Source: Altererythrobacter sp. C41 (lineage in GTDB: Bacteria > Pseudomonadota > Alphaproteobacteria > Sphingomonadales > Sphingomonadaceae). From it: DNA of 64,000 nt. Both the position numbers and the translations under genes were made by a program. The stretch covers positions 1 to 64,000 of the forward strand of contig NZ_JAEVFE010000001.1 in NCBI RefSeq assembly GCF_016803135.1. The letters run 5' to 3'. Under the pieces are notes generated by a model. It searched no databases, had not been told where the DNA came from, and worked only from the letters and a program-made list of their open reading frames with translations. Positions within the stretch are counted from its first letter, which is position 1; every line of letters starts with the position of its first letter. Below, piece by piece: positions 7,851 through 16,129 of this stretch.

Positions 7851-9092
7851 TCATGCCGCGTCCGGTATCGACACGCGCGTTGACATGAACGGCGCGTCGA
7901 GACCTAGCGGACGCAGGGGGTTGCCGATCAGTCCGGTGACCATCGCGGCCTGAATCCAGGTTGCCGGCCACAATTTGGACGCCGGCCCAACCAACCGGTC
8001 GCGGATGAATGGCAGCACGCGGCTGTCGGATTGATAGACCGGCGTGAACAGAGCGGTGAGCCATTGGTAGAGACGGACGTGCCGCTGTCGCTGGGCGACG
8101 GCGTGGCCCAACCCCTCTGCTACGCTTGTACTTTCGCGAAGGCCCTTGGCGAGCGCCCAGGCATCCAGCAACGCCATATTCGCGCCTTGACCCAGTTGCG
8201 GGCTTGCCGAATGCCAGGCATCGCCGATGTGAATGAGGGCGGGCTCGGCCGGATCGCTGAGCGTCCGATGGGCATAATGGGCAAAAGTGAGTTGATCGGG
8301 ATCGATGATCTGATCGAGCAATGGCGCACAGGCTGGCCAGAGCGTCAGAATCTCCGCCTTCCAGGCATCCAGCCCGGCCGCGCGCCACGTGTCGAGCCGA
8401 TCGGCACGCAACGACCAGAAGAAGGCGGCTTGCGGGCGTCCGGCACTCGGTAGCGTGCCGATCGGCAGGACGCCGACCATCTTGCTGGCCCGTCGATAGC
8501 GCTGCTCGAGTGCGGCGATGTCGAAGTATCCTCCGTCAGGCCAGTCGAGACTGGCCCATAGTGCCCCGTAGGCCAGTGAATGGCCCGTAGGCGGGGCGAG
8601 AGGCGTACGCGTTCCCAAGGCGTCCACAACCAGATCGAAGGGTCCTGCGATCTCACCATCGGCGAAACGCAGATGGCGCTTCGTCCCGTCGAGAATACTA
8701 TCGGTCACTGTCCGTCCGGTCACGATCGGAACGCCGGCCGCCGATACTGCATCGTGAAGCAGCGCGAACAGGCTCGCCCTATGAATACCAATACCAAAGG
8801 CGAGGGGGCTGCCGAGCGCGGCATAGCGCACATTCAGCACAACGGAACCGGCCGGTTCCGCCTGTCCGATCAAGCGATCGATGCGAGCTCCGCGTTGCTG
8901 CGCGGCGTCGGCCAGTCCCAGTTGTTCCAACACCGCGAGGCCAGTCGGCTGAATCATCAAGCCCGATCCGATCGGACGTGGCGCTGCGAACCGTTCGAAC
9001 ATCGTCACGCGGTGGCCGTCGCGCTTCAATAGCAGCGCCACCGCAAGTCCTCCCGGTCCACAACCGGCGATGGCAATGTCGAGAGGCCCCAT
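7851..9092 (-). CDS. FAD-dependent aromatic-type monooxygenase
   Basis: The 413-residue protein has the N-terminal FAD-binding motif IAGCGPGGLAVALLLKRDGHRVTMFER, an internal segment ending DLVVDALGTRTPL (the family's DG-like region) and the C-terminal FAD/ribityl motif IGDAWHSASPQLGQGANMALLDAWALAKGL. This is the p-hydroxybenzoate hydroxylase/UbiH architecture of single-component flavin monooxygenases, which use NAD(P)H and O2 to hydroxylate an organic substrate in the cytoplasm. The substrate is unknown. It stands alone between the tRNA scar and a convergent-free intergenic region with a dyad at 9126-9144. Confidence 0.85.
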   Translation of the reverse strand: MGPLDIAIAGCGPGGLAVALLLKRDGHRVTMFERFAAPRPIGSGLMIQPTGLAVLEQLGLADAAQQRGARIDRLIGQAEPAGSVVLNVRYAALGSPLAFGIGIHRASLFALLHDAVSAAGVPIVTGRTVTDSILDGTKRHLRFADGEIAGPFDLVVDALGTRTPLAPPTGHSLAYGALWASLDWPDGGYFDIAALEQRYRRASKMVGVLPIGTLPSAGRPQAAFFWSLRADRLDTWRAAGLDAWKAEILTLWPACAPLLDQIIDPDQLTFAHYAHRTLSDPAEPALIHIGDAWHSASPQLGQGANMALLDAWALAKGLRESTSVAEGLGHAVAQRQRHVRLYQWLTALFTPVYQSDSRVLPFIRDRLVGPASKLWPATWIQAAMVTGLIGNPLRPLGLDAPFMSTRVSIPDAA

Positions 9093-9125
9093 ATCCCTTG
9101 GCTAGCGTGAAAATCCCTCCGAACC

Positions 9126-9144
9126 AATGTCAGCTCGCGACATT
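9126..9144. promoter_or_regulatory. Inverted repeat upstream of the monooxygenase gene
   Basis: AATGTC-N7-GACATT is a perfect 6-bp dyad located 34 bases upstream of the monooxygenase start codon. Its size and place suit a homodimeric repressor or activator site. No regulator for it is adjacent in the window. Confidence 0.35.
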
Positions 9145-9272
9145 ATTGGAGCGTAGGGCCGTGGACGCGCGCTGCAGCACGTCATTCGGGTGCGAAGGCC
9201 TACGCTAGCTCCGGCAACGGGTGATGATCTTATGAATCACCGGTCGTTCGGATGACCGCTGCGTCAGGCACC

Positions 9273-10811
9273 CTAATCGCGAAAACCGGGCACCCCGCTC
9301 TCGATGGCGAAGGTCCTGAGCGTAGACGTCGTTGTTCGAGGATCGGTCGCATCGGCGGCGGCGCGCATTGTCAGCATGCTGCTCTTCGGCGTGACGTCGA
9401 CGATGGAGTAGCCGTGGCGCTGGGTTTCCGCGAAGCGCATTTGAGGGGCCTTGCGCAGGAGATCGTCAGATGCCGAGCCGCTTGTCGAGCTGAGCGATCC
9501 ACCGACGAATGCAGGCGCGATGACGGGGCCTTCGGGATGGAGAGAGAGTTCCGAGGCGATGAAGGCGTGGCTGTTGCCGCCTATGACCACGGGATTTGAT
9601 ATTCTCGCATCGCGCAGGAAGGCGAGGATGCGGTCACGTGCGGCGGGATAGCCGTCCCAGCCGTCGACCCCGAAGCGAGGGTCTCCGGTCTGCGGATCGA
9701 CCTGCGAAGATTCGGCCATAGCGAATTGCTGGCCAATGACATTCCATCGCGCATTGCTGCCGGCGAGTTCACCGAAGAGCCAGCGTTCCTGCTCGGAGCC
9801 GAGCATGCTGCGCGAAGGATCTAGGCGTTCGGCACAGCCGGAAACCGTCTTGCGATCGGGCGACATATCCGGACAGGGCCTGCCATCGCGGTATTGACGG
9901 GCATCGAGCATCTGGAACCGCGCCAGATTGCCCCAGACGAGGCTGCGGTGGAGCTGCATCTGCGGTCCCACCGGGATCGACCGCCGCCGGAGCGGCATAT
10001 GCTCGTAATAGGCTTGGTAGGCGGCCGCGCGGCGGACCAGAAATGACGGACTGTCGCCGCCGTCCTGCGATACATCGCCGCTGTAGTTGTTCTCGACCTC
10101 GTGATCGTCCCAGATCGTAAGCCAGGGTGCGGCTGCGTGGGCGGCCTGAAGATCGGGATCGGTCTTGTACAGCGCATGGCGGCGGCGATAGCTCGCCAGG
10201 TTCGCGGCATGCTCGTCCGGATGGCGCCGCGGGCCCCGGTCCCGTCCGGGCCGCTCATAGATGTAATCGCCCAGGAACAGCACGAGCGCGGGGTCGTCGG
10301 CCACGAGTTGCCGATAGGCGCCGTAGTATCCGGTTTCGTAGTGCTGACACGCCGTGAAAGCATAACGCAGGGCTTGCACATCGGCATCCAGGGCAGGCGC
10401 GGTGCGGGTGCGACCCGTGCCGCTCGTTTCACCGGCAGTGTGGAAGCGGTAATAGTAGACGCGATCGGGGCGGAGGCCCTGGACCTCGACATGCACCGAA
10501 TGTGCCGCTTGCGGGAGTGCCCAGGCCGTGCCTTGACCCGCCACGCGGGAGAAAGCTTCGTCCTCGGCCACTTCCCATCCGACCGCGACGGCCTCGGCCG
10601 GCATGCCGCCATGGTCATCGAGCGGGGAGGGCGCCAGACGCGTCCAGAGAACCACCCCGTCTGCCTCGGGATCACCCGAGGCGATGCCGAGCGTGAACGG
10701 GTGCGCGGCAAATCGTGGCTGTGCCAAGAGGCGTTGGCCATAGATGGGCAGCAATGCCGTACCGGCGGCGATGGAGGCGCGAAGCAGGAGATCCCGGCGG
10801 GTCGTGGGCAT
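9273..10811 (-). CDS. phoD: PhoD-family alkaline phosphatase/phosphodiesterase
   Basis: The 512-residue protein starts with a Tat-type signal (TTRRDLLLRASIAAGTALL), as expected for PhoD enzymes exported folded with Fe/Ca cofactors. Diagnostic metal-site motifs are visible: ACQHYETGYYGAYR, VLFLGDYIYE, WDDHEVENNYSGD and VIGGNSHAFIASEL. These enzymes release phosphate from phosphate mono- and diesters in the periplasm or outside the cell. It lies 60 bases downstream of a TonB receptor on the same strand, and the pair is preceded by a candidate Pho box. This suggests phosphate-starvation control and import of a phosphorylated compound. Confidence 0.88.
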   Translation of the reverse strand: MPTTRRDLLLRASIAAGTALLPIYGQRLLAQPRFAAHPFTLGIASGDPEADGVVLWTRLAPSPLDDHGGMPAEAVAVGWEVAEDEAFSRVAGQGTAWALPQAAHSVHVEVQGLRPDRVYYYRFHTAGETSGTGRTRTAPALDADVQALRYAFTACQHYETGYYGAYRQLVADDPALVLFLGDYIYERPGRDRGPRRHPDEHAANLASYRRRHALYKTDPDLQAAHAAAPWLTIWDDHEVENNYSGDVSQDGGDSPSFLVRRAAAYQAYYEHMPLRRRSIPVGPQMQLHRSLVWGNLARFQMLDARQYRDGRPCPDMSPDRKTVSGCAERLDPSRSMLGSEQERWLFGELAGSNARWNVIGQQFAMAESSQVDPQTGDPRFGVDGWDGYPAARDRILAFLRDARISNPVVIGGNSHAFIASELSLHPEGPVIAPAFVGGSLSSTSGSASDDLLRKAPQMRFAETQRHGYSIVDVTPKSSMLTMRAAADATDPRTTTSTLRTFAIESGVPGFRD

Positions 10812-10871
10812 AGTCTCGTCTCTTTAAGATTCCCGGAAAGGCGAGGGCGGGGCATTCCCCCGGCCGACCGG

Positions 10872-13502
10872 CTACAGCCGGAAATTTGCGCGCAAGTACC
10901 AGGTGTTGCCGACTTCCAGCCCGGCCCGGAAATATTCGTGATCGGGGCCGGTGGTGCGCCGCCTGTCGGCTCCGAAGATATTCCGTCCCTCCAGGCGCAG
11001 TTGCAGCCGGGGCGTCACCGCCCAGCGCGCCGTTAGGTCGAAAGTCGTGAACGGCTCGATGTAGATGTCCTGCCAGGTATTGGCGGCAAAGCTCTCGACG
11101 TATCCGCCCTGGTGGTTCATCGCGAGGCGAAGCTCCGACCCCCCGCCCAGATCGTAGAAGACCGCAGCGTTCGCCGCGATGTCGGACTGGTACTGCAGCT
11201 GATCGCGCTCGAGCAGTTCGTCGCCTTCGAGGTAGGTGGTCGAACCGTCGGTCCAGATGAAGTTGGCCTGGGCTCCGAAGCGATCGAGCACGGGATGGAC
11301 GTTGCCGAAGCTGTTGTTGATCAGGCCGATCTCGACACCCTGGTAGGTCGTGTCCTCGCCGTTGATCGGCTGGGAAACCGTATAGGTCTCGCCCCCGATC
11401 ACCTCCTGTGAACTGACGGTCAGGATGTCGTCCGTGATCTTCTTGTAGAAGCCCGTCAGCGTCACCATGCCCTGCCCGGCGTTGAAGTAGTATTCGAGGC
11501 CGAGATCGAGGTTGGTGGACTTGCGCGGCTGGATATGCGGGTTGCCGCGGGTGATCTCCAGCTCGGTCTCGTCGATGTCCTCCACCGTGGCGATCGTCTC
11601 CGGATTGGGGCGGCCCAGCGTCTGGCTCGCCGCCGCCTTGATGCGGAGCGAAGGCGTCAGCGCGAGATTGGCAGTGGCGTAGGGAAGCAGATGGGTGTCC
11701 TTGCCTTCGTATCGTACCTGGTCCGGCTGCAGCACACCATCGAGCACCTGCGCCATGTCGGCGGTGAAATCGACATGATCGAGCCGGGCCCCCGCATCGA
11801 GCCGCAGCAGATCCGAGGTGAAAGTGCCGTTCACATAGGCAGCGGCGATCTTTTCCCGATAGCTGTAATCGTTGACGCGGGTGCGGCGGTCGCTTTCCGC
11901 TTCGTCGACCGGGACGCCGGGAACGACTTCAGTGTAGAACCGGTCGCGATCGAGCCAGAGCGGGGGATGGCTGTAACCGGGTGTGTTGAAGTCCGGAATG
12001 AAGGCATAGCCGGCGAGGCTGGTGCCGTTCTCGTAAACGACCGCGCTGTTGTCGCGCTCCAGGTCCATGTCCCTGTAGGAAGCGCCGAACGCGAAGCCGA
12101 TACCGCGATCGTCCTGACGATTGTTGAAGCCGTAATCGACCCGGCCTTCGTAGACATGCGCAGTCGCCTCCCGCACATCCTCGTAGTGATCGCTGGTCGC
12201 ATAGTTGGCCGGATCCAGATAGGCATTGCCGCCGTCGAGGATGAACGGCACGCTTTCGTTGGTCAGGTCGTAGGTCAGCCGCGTGCCCGCCGCGTAATCG
12301 AAGGCGACGAACGGGCGCCACGAACGATACCAGGCGTAGGAATAGCCGAGGTCAGTCGACAGATGCCCCCGGTCGCCGATTGCCATGTCGTTAAGCCACT
12401 GCAAGCCGCGCTGGTCGCGCTCGAAGCTGTTGTAGCGCCATTGCGCATCCGCGTTGCGCACCCGCATGGTGCCGGTATTCTCGGTCTGATCCCGGGCCTG
12501 GTCGAGACGATAGACGCGGTTGGTATTGCGGGTTTCCTGCTCGTCCGAGAAATAGGCGAAGCCGAACAGGCTGGAACTGATGCGGTCGCTTGGCCGGTAT
12601 TCCAGCCGTGCCGTGCCCCCGAACTTGGTGAACTTGTTGGTATAGTTGTGCGAGACGAAGGAATTGGGCGCCGCAAAGCCGTTCCAGTCGTCCGATTCCG
12701 GCGTCGTCTGCGCGCCTGCATCATTGAAGTAGAGTCGGTTGGCGATTGCGTTGTTCGACTGCGTGCGGGGACGCACTTCGTACATCCCGGTCACCGCCAG
12801 ACCCCAGCTCTCGTCGGCCCCGAAGCGCGGCGACCAGATCGCACTGAGGGAAGGACCGATCGGGCTGTCCTTCTGATCCCCGAAGCTGTTGTCGTCGGGT
12901 ACGTCCATATAGCTGGTGTAGCTCGCTCCCGCGGTGACGCTCAGCGGAGCGCGCAGAGGATCGAACGCGCTCACGGTTACGATGTCGATCAGCCCGCCCA
13001 ATGCGCCGGCATCGAGATCTGGCGACAACGTCTTGTAAGCGCGCAGCTGCTGGACGGCTTCGCCGGGAATGACCTGCAGGTTGACCTTGCGGGTGCCTTC
13101 TCCGTGGTCACCCGTCGTGGCGAGCGTCAGCCCGTTCATCGTCACCGGCACGAAGTCGGGATGCGTGCCGCGGATGGACGCGAACTGGCCGATGTCGTCG
13201 TTGTACACCGTGCTGACGCCCGTGATGCGGCGCAGCGATTCTGCGATCGTGATGTCGGGTAGCGCGCCGATCTCGTCACGCGAGAGCGAGTCGATAATCG
13301 CCGTGGCCTGTCGGCGTGTCTCGATTTCCGCTTGATTCTGCAGGGCAGAGCCCGTGACTACGATCTCGGCGACTTCCGCATTGGCAGGCACATCCTGCGC
13401 AAGCGCGGATGAGGCTCCGAGAGCCAGGATCGAGGTGCCAAAAAGCAGATGAGGCGCGAACGCAAGGCCCGCCTTGGCGAGCACGGGAACCGTGTTGGAC
13501 AT
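10872..13502 (-). CDS. TonB-dependent receptor (large Caulobacter/sphingomonad type), paired with PhoD
   Basis: The 876-residue protein has a signal peptide ending ALAQD, the TonB-box-like EIVVTGSAL, and a plug of the large-receptor type (DEIGALPDITIAESLRRITGVSTV, IRGTHPDFVPVTMNGL, YKTLSPDLDAGALGGLIDIVTV). The barrel ends in an aromatic-rich strand (NTWYLRANFRL). A Shine-Dalgarno-like GAAGGGG precedes the ATG. It is the first gene of a two-gene unit with PhoD, so the likely cargo is an organophosphate or another ligand needed under phosphate limitation. This role is inferred from context only. Confidence 0.88.
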   Translation of the reverse strand: MSNTVPVLAKAGLAFAPHLLFGTSILALGASSALAQDVPANAEVAEIVVTGSALQNQAEIETRRQATAIIDSLSRDEIGALPDITIAESLRRITGVSTVYNDDIGQFASIRGTHPDFVPVTMNGLTLATTGDHGEGTRKVNLQVIPGEAVQQLRAYKTLSPDLDAGALGGLIDIVTVSAFDPLRAPLSVTAGASYTSYMDVPDDNSFGDQKDSPIGPSLSAIWSPRFGADESWGLAVTGMYEVRPRTQSNNAIANRLYFNDAGAQTTPESDDWNGFAAPNSFVSHNYTNKFTKFGGTARLEYRPSDRISSSLFGFAYFSDEQETRNTNRVYRLDQARDQTENTGTMRVRNADAQWRYNSFERDQRGLQWLNDMAIGDRGHLSTDLGYSYAWYRSWRPFVAFDYAAGTRLTYDLTNESVPFILDGGNAYLDPANYATSDHYEDVREATAHVYEGRVDYGFNNRQDDRGIGFAFGASYRDMDLERDNSAVVYENGTSLAGYAFIPDFNTPGYSHPPLWLDRDRFYTEVVPGVPVDEAESDRRTRVNDYSYREKIAAAYVNGTFTSDLLRLDAGARLDHVDFTADMAQVLDGVLQPDQVRYEGKDTHLLPYATANLALTPSLRIKAAASQTLGRPNPETIATVEDIDETELEITRGNPHIQPRKSTNLDLGLEYYFNAGQGMVTLTGFYKKITDDILTVSSQEVIGGETYTVSQPINGEDTTYQGVEIGLINNSFGNVHPVLDRFGAQANFIWTDGSTTYLEGDELLERDQLQYQSDIAANAAVFYDLGGGSELRLAMNHQGGYVESFAANTWQDIYIEPFTTFDLTARWAVTPRLQLRLEGRNIFGADRRRTTGPDHEYFRAGLEVGNTWYLRANFRL

Positions 13503-13585
13503 GAGACCCCTTCAAAATCGAAACCGCCGGGCCGGCCGGTCGGCCGGGGCCTAAGTGCGCGCTGTTTCGGTTCGAAGTCGGGGAT

Positions 13586-13603
13586 ATGTCAGGCTTAAGT
13601 CAG
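13586..13603 (-). promoter_or_regulatory. Candidate Pho box (PhoB binding site)
   Basis: Read on the minus strand the sequence is CTGACTTAAGCCTGACAT: two 7-bp direct repeats (CTGACTT and CTGACAT) separated by exactly 4 bases. The alphaproteobacterial Pho box is CTGTCAT-N4-CTGTCAT, so spacing is exact and the halves carry one or two mismatches. It lies 84 bases upstream of the receptor start codon, in front of the receptor-phoD pair, where PhoB activation would be expected. Confidence 0.5.
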
Positions 13604-13689
13604 CGTCGCATCGCGAGGGGTTCGGCGCGACGGATCATGCGGCACAGCCTCATTACGGTTGCAGACGAACCGCCTTCTCAGTGCGATCG

Positions 13690-14556
13690 TCAAGTCCCGA
13701 AGCGCGCGCGATGTGCCTCGTAGCGGTTGAGAAGCACTGACTTGATGTTCTCCAGAAGCAGACCGATCTGGCCCGCATCTTCCCAGGAATAGACCGATAC
13801 GACCATGGGCGCCTCCTCACCGAAGCCGGCATAGGGGCGGATTTTATGGTCGATCGCTGCGCCCTTGGGCAGAAGAGAGAGCCCGATGCCGGCCTCGACC
13901 GCCGTGAGAATACTGCCAAGGCTGGTGGCGGTGAAGGCGACATACCAGCGCCGCCGGTCACGCTCGACCCGTTCGAACATCGCTTCGCGATAAAGACCGC
14001 CCGGCGGAAAGGTCACCAGCGGCATCGGGTCGACCCAGACGGGCGCGTGATCGGCGCTTTCGAACCAGCCGATCGCTTCGGGGAAGGTCGCGCGATTGTC
14101 GGGGCTTGCGCTCGCTTCCTTGACCACGACGATGTCGAACTCGCCCGCGCGGAAGCGACGATCGAGGTCGCGGCTCAGACCCGTGGTGACATCGAGGCGC
14201 ACTTCGCGGTGCTGCTCTGCAAAGCGTGCCAGGATGCGGCTCATCGACAAGGTCACGATATCCTCGGGAACGCCGATCCGAATGGCCGCTGTGCCGGCGC
14301 GGTCCGCGAGCAGCGTTTCGGCCTCATGCTGCAGGGCCAGGATGCGGCGGGCATAGCCGAGCAGGCGCTCCCCCGAAGCCGTAACGCGAACGGGCCGTGC
14401 CGCTCGATCGACCAGCACCTGACCGACCGCCTGTTCGAGCCGCGCCAGTTGCTGGCTCACCGTCGACTGAGTGCTGTGCAGCCGGTCCGCCGCCTGCGTG
14501 AAGCTGCGGGTGTCGACGATCGCGACGAAGGCGCGGAGAAGACGCGGGTCGAGCAT
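13690..14556 (-). CDS. LysR-family transcriptional regulator
   Basis: The start at MLDPRLLRAF (14554-14556) is chosen by alignment to the usual LysR N-terminus; in-frame ATGs at 14565, 14568 and 14595 are also possible. Residues 1-60 form the winged helix-turn-helix (AFVAIVDTRSFTQAADRLHSTQSTVSQQLARLEQAVG), followed by the two-lobed periplasmic-binding-like effector domain (GTAAIRIGVPEDIVTLSMSRIL ... EFDIVVVKE). It is divergent from an amidohydrolase gene, with two dyads in the shared promoter region, so it most likely controls that operon and itself. The inducer is unknown. Confidence 0.88.
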   Translation of the reverse strand: MLDPRLLRAFVAIVDTRSFTQAADRLHSTQSTVSQQLARLEQAVGQVLVDRAARPVRVTASGERLLGYARRILALQHEAETLLADRAGTAAIRIGVPEDIVTLSMSRILARFAEQHREVRLDVTTGLSRDLDRRFRAGEFDIVVVKEASASPDNRATFPEAIGWFESADHAPVWVDPMPLVTFPPGGLYREAMFERVERDRRRWYVAFTATSLGSILTAVEAGIGLSLLPKGAAIDHKIRPYAGFGEEAPMVVSVYSWEDAGQIGLLLENIKSVLLNRYEAHRARFGT

Positions 14557-14573
14557 CGAGGTCATCATAGATG

Positions 14574-14606
14574 TGAATGATTGGCATTCAAACATCTCAT
14601 TGGAGA
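14574..14606. promoter_or_regulatory. Two dyads in the LysR/amidohydrolase divergent promoter
   Basis: TGAATG-N5-CATTCA (14574-14590) is a perfect 6-bp dyad containing a T-N11-A arrangement, the classical LysR box. A second dyad, TCTC-N4-GAGA (14595-14606), follows within a few bases. Paired recognition and activation sites are usual for LysR regulators of divergent operons. Confidence 0.45.
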
Positions 14607-14661
14607 ATGATTCGGCGAAGTCTTATCTGACGCAAGAGGTCTCACGATCAGTATTTGCCGC

Positions 14662-16110
14662 ATGAAGAAGCTCGTTTCAGTTCTCCTCGCGGGGCTCGCA
14701 CTCCTGCCGCTTCCAGCGATCGCCAAGGATCGGGCGGACGTGCTGATCCGCAACGCGACCGTGGTCGATGTCGAGAATGCACGGCTGATCCCGGATCAGG
14801 CCGTCGCGGCGACAGGCGGCACTATCGTTGCCGTGGGCGCCGAGGCCGAGATCGCGAAAACCTGGACTGCCAGCAAAACCATCGACGGCAACGACCGTTT
14901 CCTGATCCCCGGCCTGTGGGACATGCACGTCCATTTCGGCGGTGGACCGGCACTGATCGAAGAGAACAAGGCGCTTCTGCCGCTCTATGTCGCGCACGGC
15001 ATCACGACGATACGCGATGCGTCCGGCGATCTTCCGACCGAGGTGCTGGCCTGGCGCCGCGAGATCGCCGACGGGACCCTGTTCGGCCCGACTCTGCTCA
15101 GCTCAGGCCCGAAGATCGAAGGGATCGATCCTGTGTGGAAGGGGACGATCGAGACCGGGACGAAAGCCGATATCGACGCCGCTGTGGCGCGGCTCCAGCA
15201 GCTTGGCGTCGATTTCGTGAAGATCACCGACAGCACGCTGAAGCCGGAGCTGTTCCTCTACGCTGTGCGCCAGGCGCGGGCGGCGGGTTTGCGCGTGTCT
15301 GGCCATATTCCGATGGCGCTGACGGTGGAGCAGGCGGTCGATGCCGGGATCAGCTCGATCGAACATATCGACTATGCGTACAAGGCAGGAGTGAAGGGCG
15401 AGGCCGTCATCGCGGCTGACTTCGCCGCCGGACGGATTGACCGTGCGGAGGCCAACCGGCGGATCGAGGCCGGCTTCGACCATGAGGTAGCGATGGCCGC
15501 CTATCGCAAGCTCGCAGCCAAAGGTGTGTTCGTCACTCCCACGCTGAACGGCAGCCGCATCATCGCCTATCTCGACCGCGACGATCACAGCGACGACGAT
15601 TATCTCAACCTGATCGGCCCGGGCCTGCGCGCAACCTATGCCTGGCGCGTCGAGCGCGCCGCCAAGGCCGATGCCACCGCGATCGCGGCGCGCCATGCCG
15701 CGTTCGAACGGGAGGCGGCGCTGCTGCCGATGCTGCAGGCGGCGGGCGTGACGATCATGGCCGGGACCGATGCGGGCTTCCTCAATTCGTTCAACTATCC
15801 GGGCATCGCCCTGCATGAAGAGCTGGCGCTGTTCGTCGAGAAAGGGCTGACGTCCGCCCAGGCGCTCGCGGCCGCGACACGAGCCGGTCCCGCCTGGTTC
15901 GGCAAGCTCGACCGTTACGGCTCGATCGAAGTGGGCAAGGCGGCCGATCTCGTGCTGCTCGACCGCAACCCGCTGGAAGGCATCAGGGCGACGCGCGCGA
16001 TCCACACCGTCGTGCTGCGCGGATCGGTCTATGACCGTGCGGCGCTCGACACGATGCTGGCCGATACGCGCGCCAAGGTTGCAGCCTGGGACGCGCAGGC
16101 CGCAAAATGA
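14662..16110 (+). CDS. Secreted amidohydrolase-family protein (imidazolonepropionase-like)
   Basis: The 482-residue protein has a signal peptide (KKLVSVLLAGLALLPLPAIA) and the amidohydrolase pattern: the composite beta-domain start ADVLIRNATVVDVENARLIP, the metal-binding HVHFGGG after IPGLWDM, SGHIPM, SIEHIDYAY, the catalytic-type GTDAGFL, and the C-terminal GSIEVGKAADLVLLDRNPLEGI. These metal-dependent hydrolases act on cyclic amides, lactones or dipeptides; secreted sphingomonad members often lack a known substrate. It is the first gene of an operon with the ankyrin/deaminase frame and a permease, controlled presumably by the divergent LysR protein. Confidence 0.85.
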   Translation: MKKLVSVLLAGLALLPLPAIAKDRADVLIRNATVVDVENARLIPDQAVAATGGTIVAVGAEAEIAKTWTASKTIDGNDRFLIPGLWDMHVHFGGGPALIEENKALLPLYVAHGITTIRDASGDLPTEVLAWRREIADGTLFGPTLLSSGPKIEGIDPVWKGTIETGTKADIDAAVARLQQLGVDFVKITDSTLKPELFLYAVRQARAAGLRVSGHIPMALTVEQAVDAGISSIEHIDYAYKAGVKGEAVIAADFAAGRIDRAEANRRIEAGFDHEVAMAAYRKLAAKGVFVTPTLNGSRIIAYLDRDDHSDDDYLNLIGPGLRATYAWRVERAAKADATAIAARHAAFEREAALLPMLQAAGVTIMAGTDAGFLNSFNYPGIALHEELALFVEKGLTSAQALAAATRAGPAWFGKLDRYGSIEVGKAADLVLLDRNPLEGIRATRAIHTVVLRGSVYDRAALDTMLADTRAKVAAWDAQAAK

Positions 16111-16129
16111 AACGGCAAGGACGGCGGAA

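Noticed and set aside
11535-13262. 575-codon open frame on the plus strand
   Set aside because: Antisense shadow of the TonB receptor at 10872-13502.
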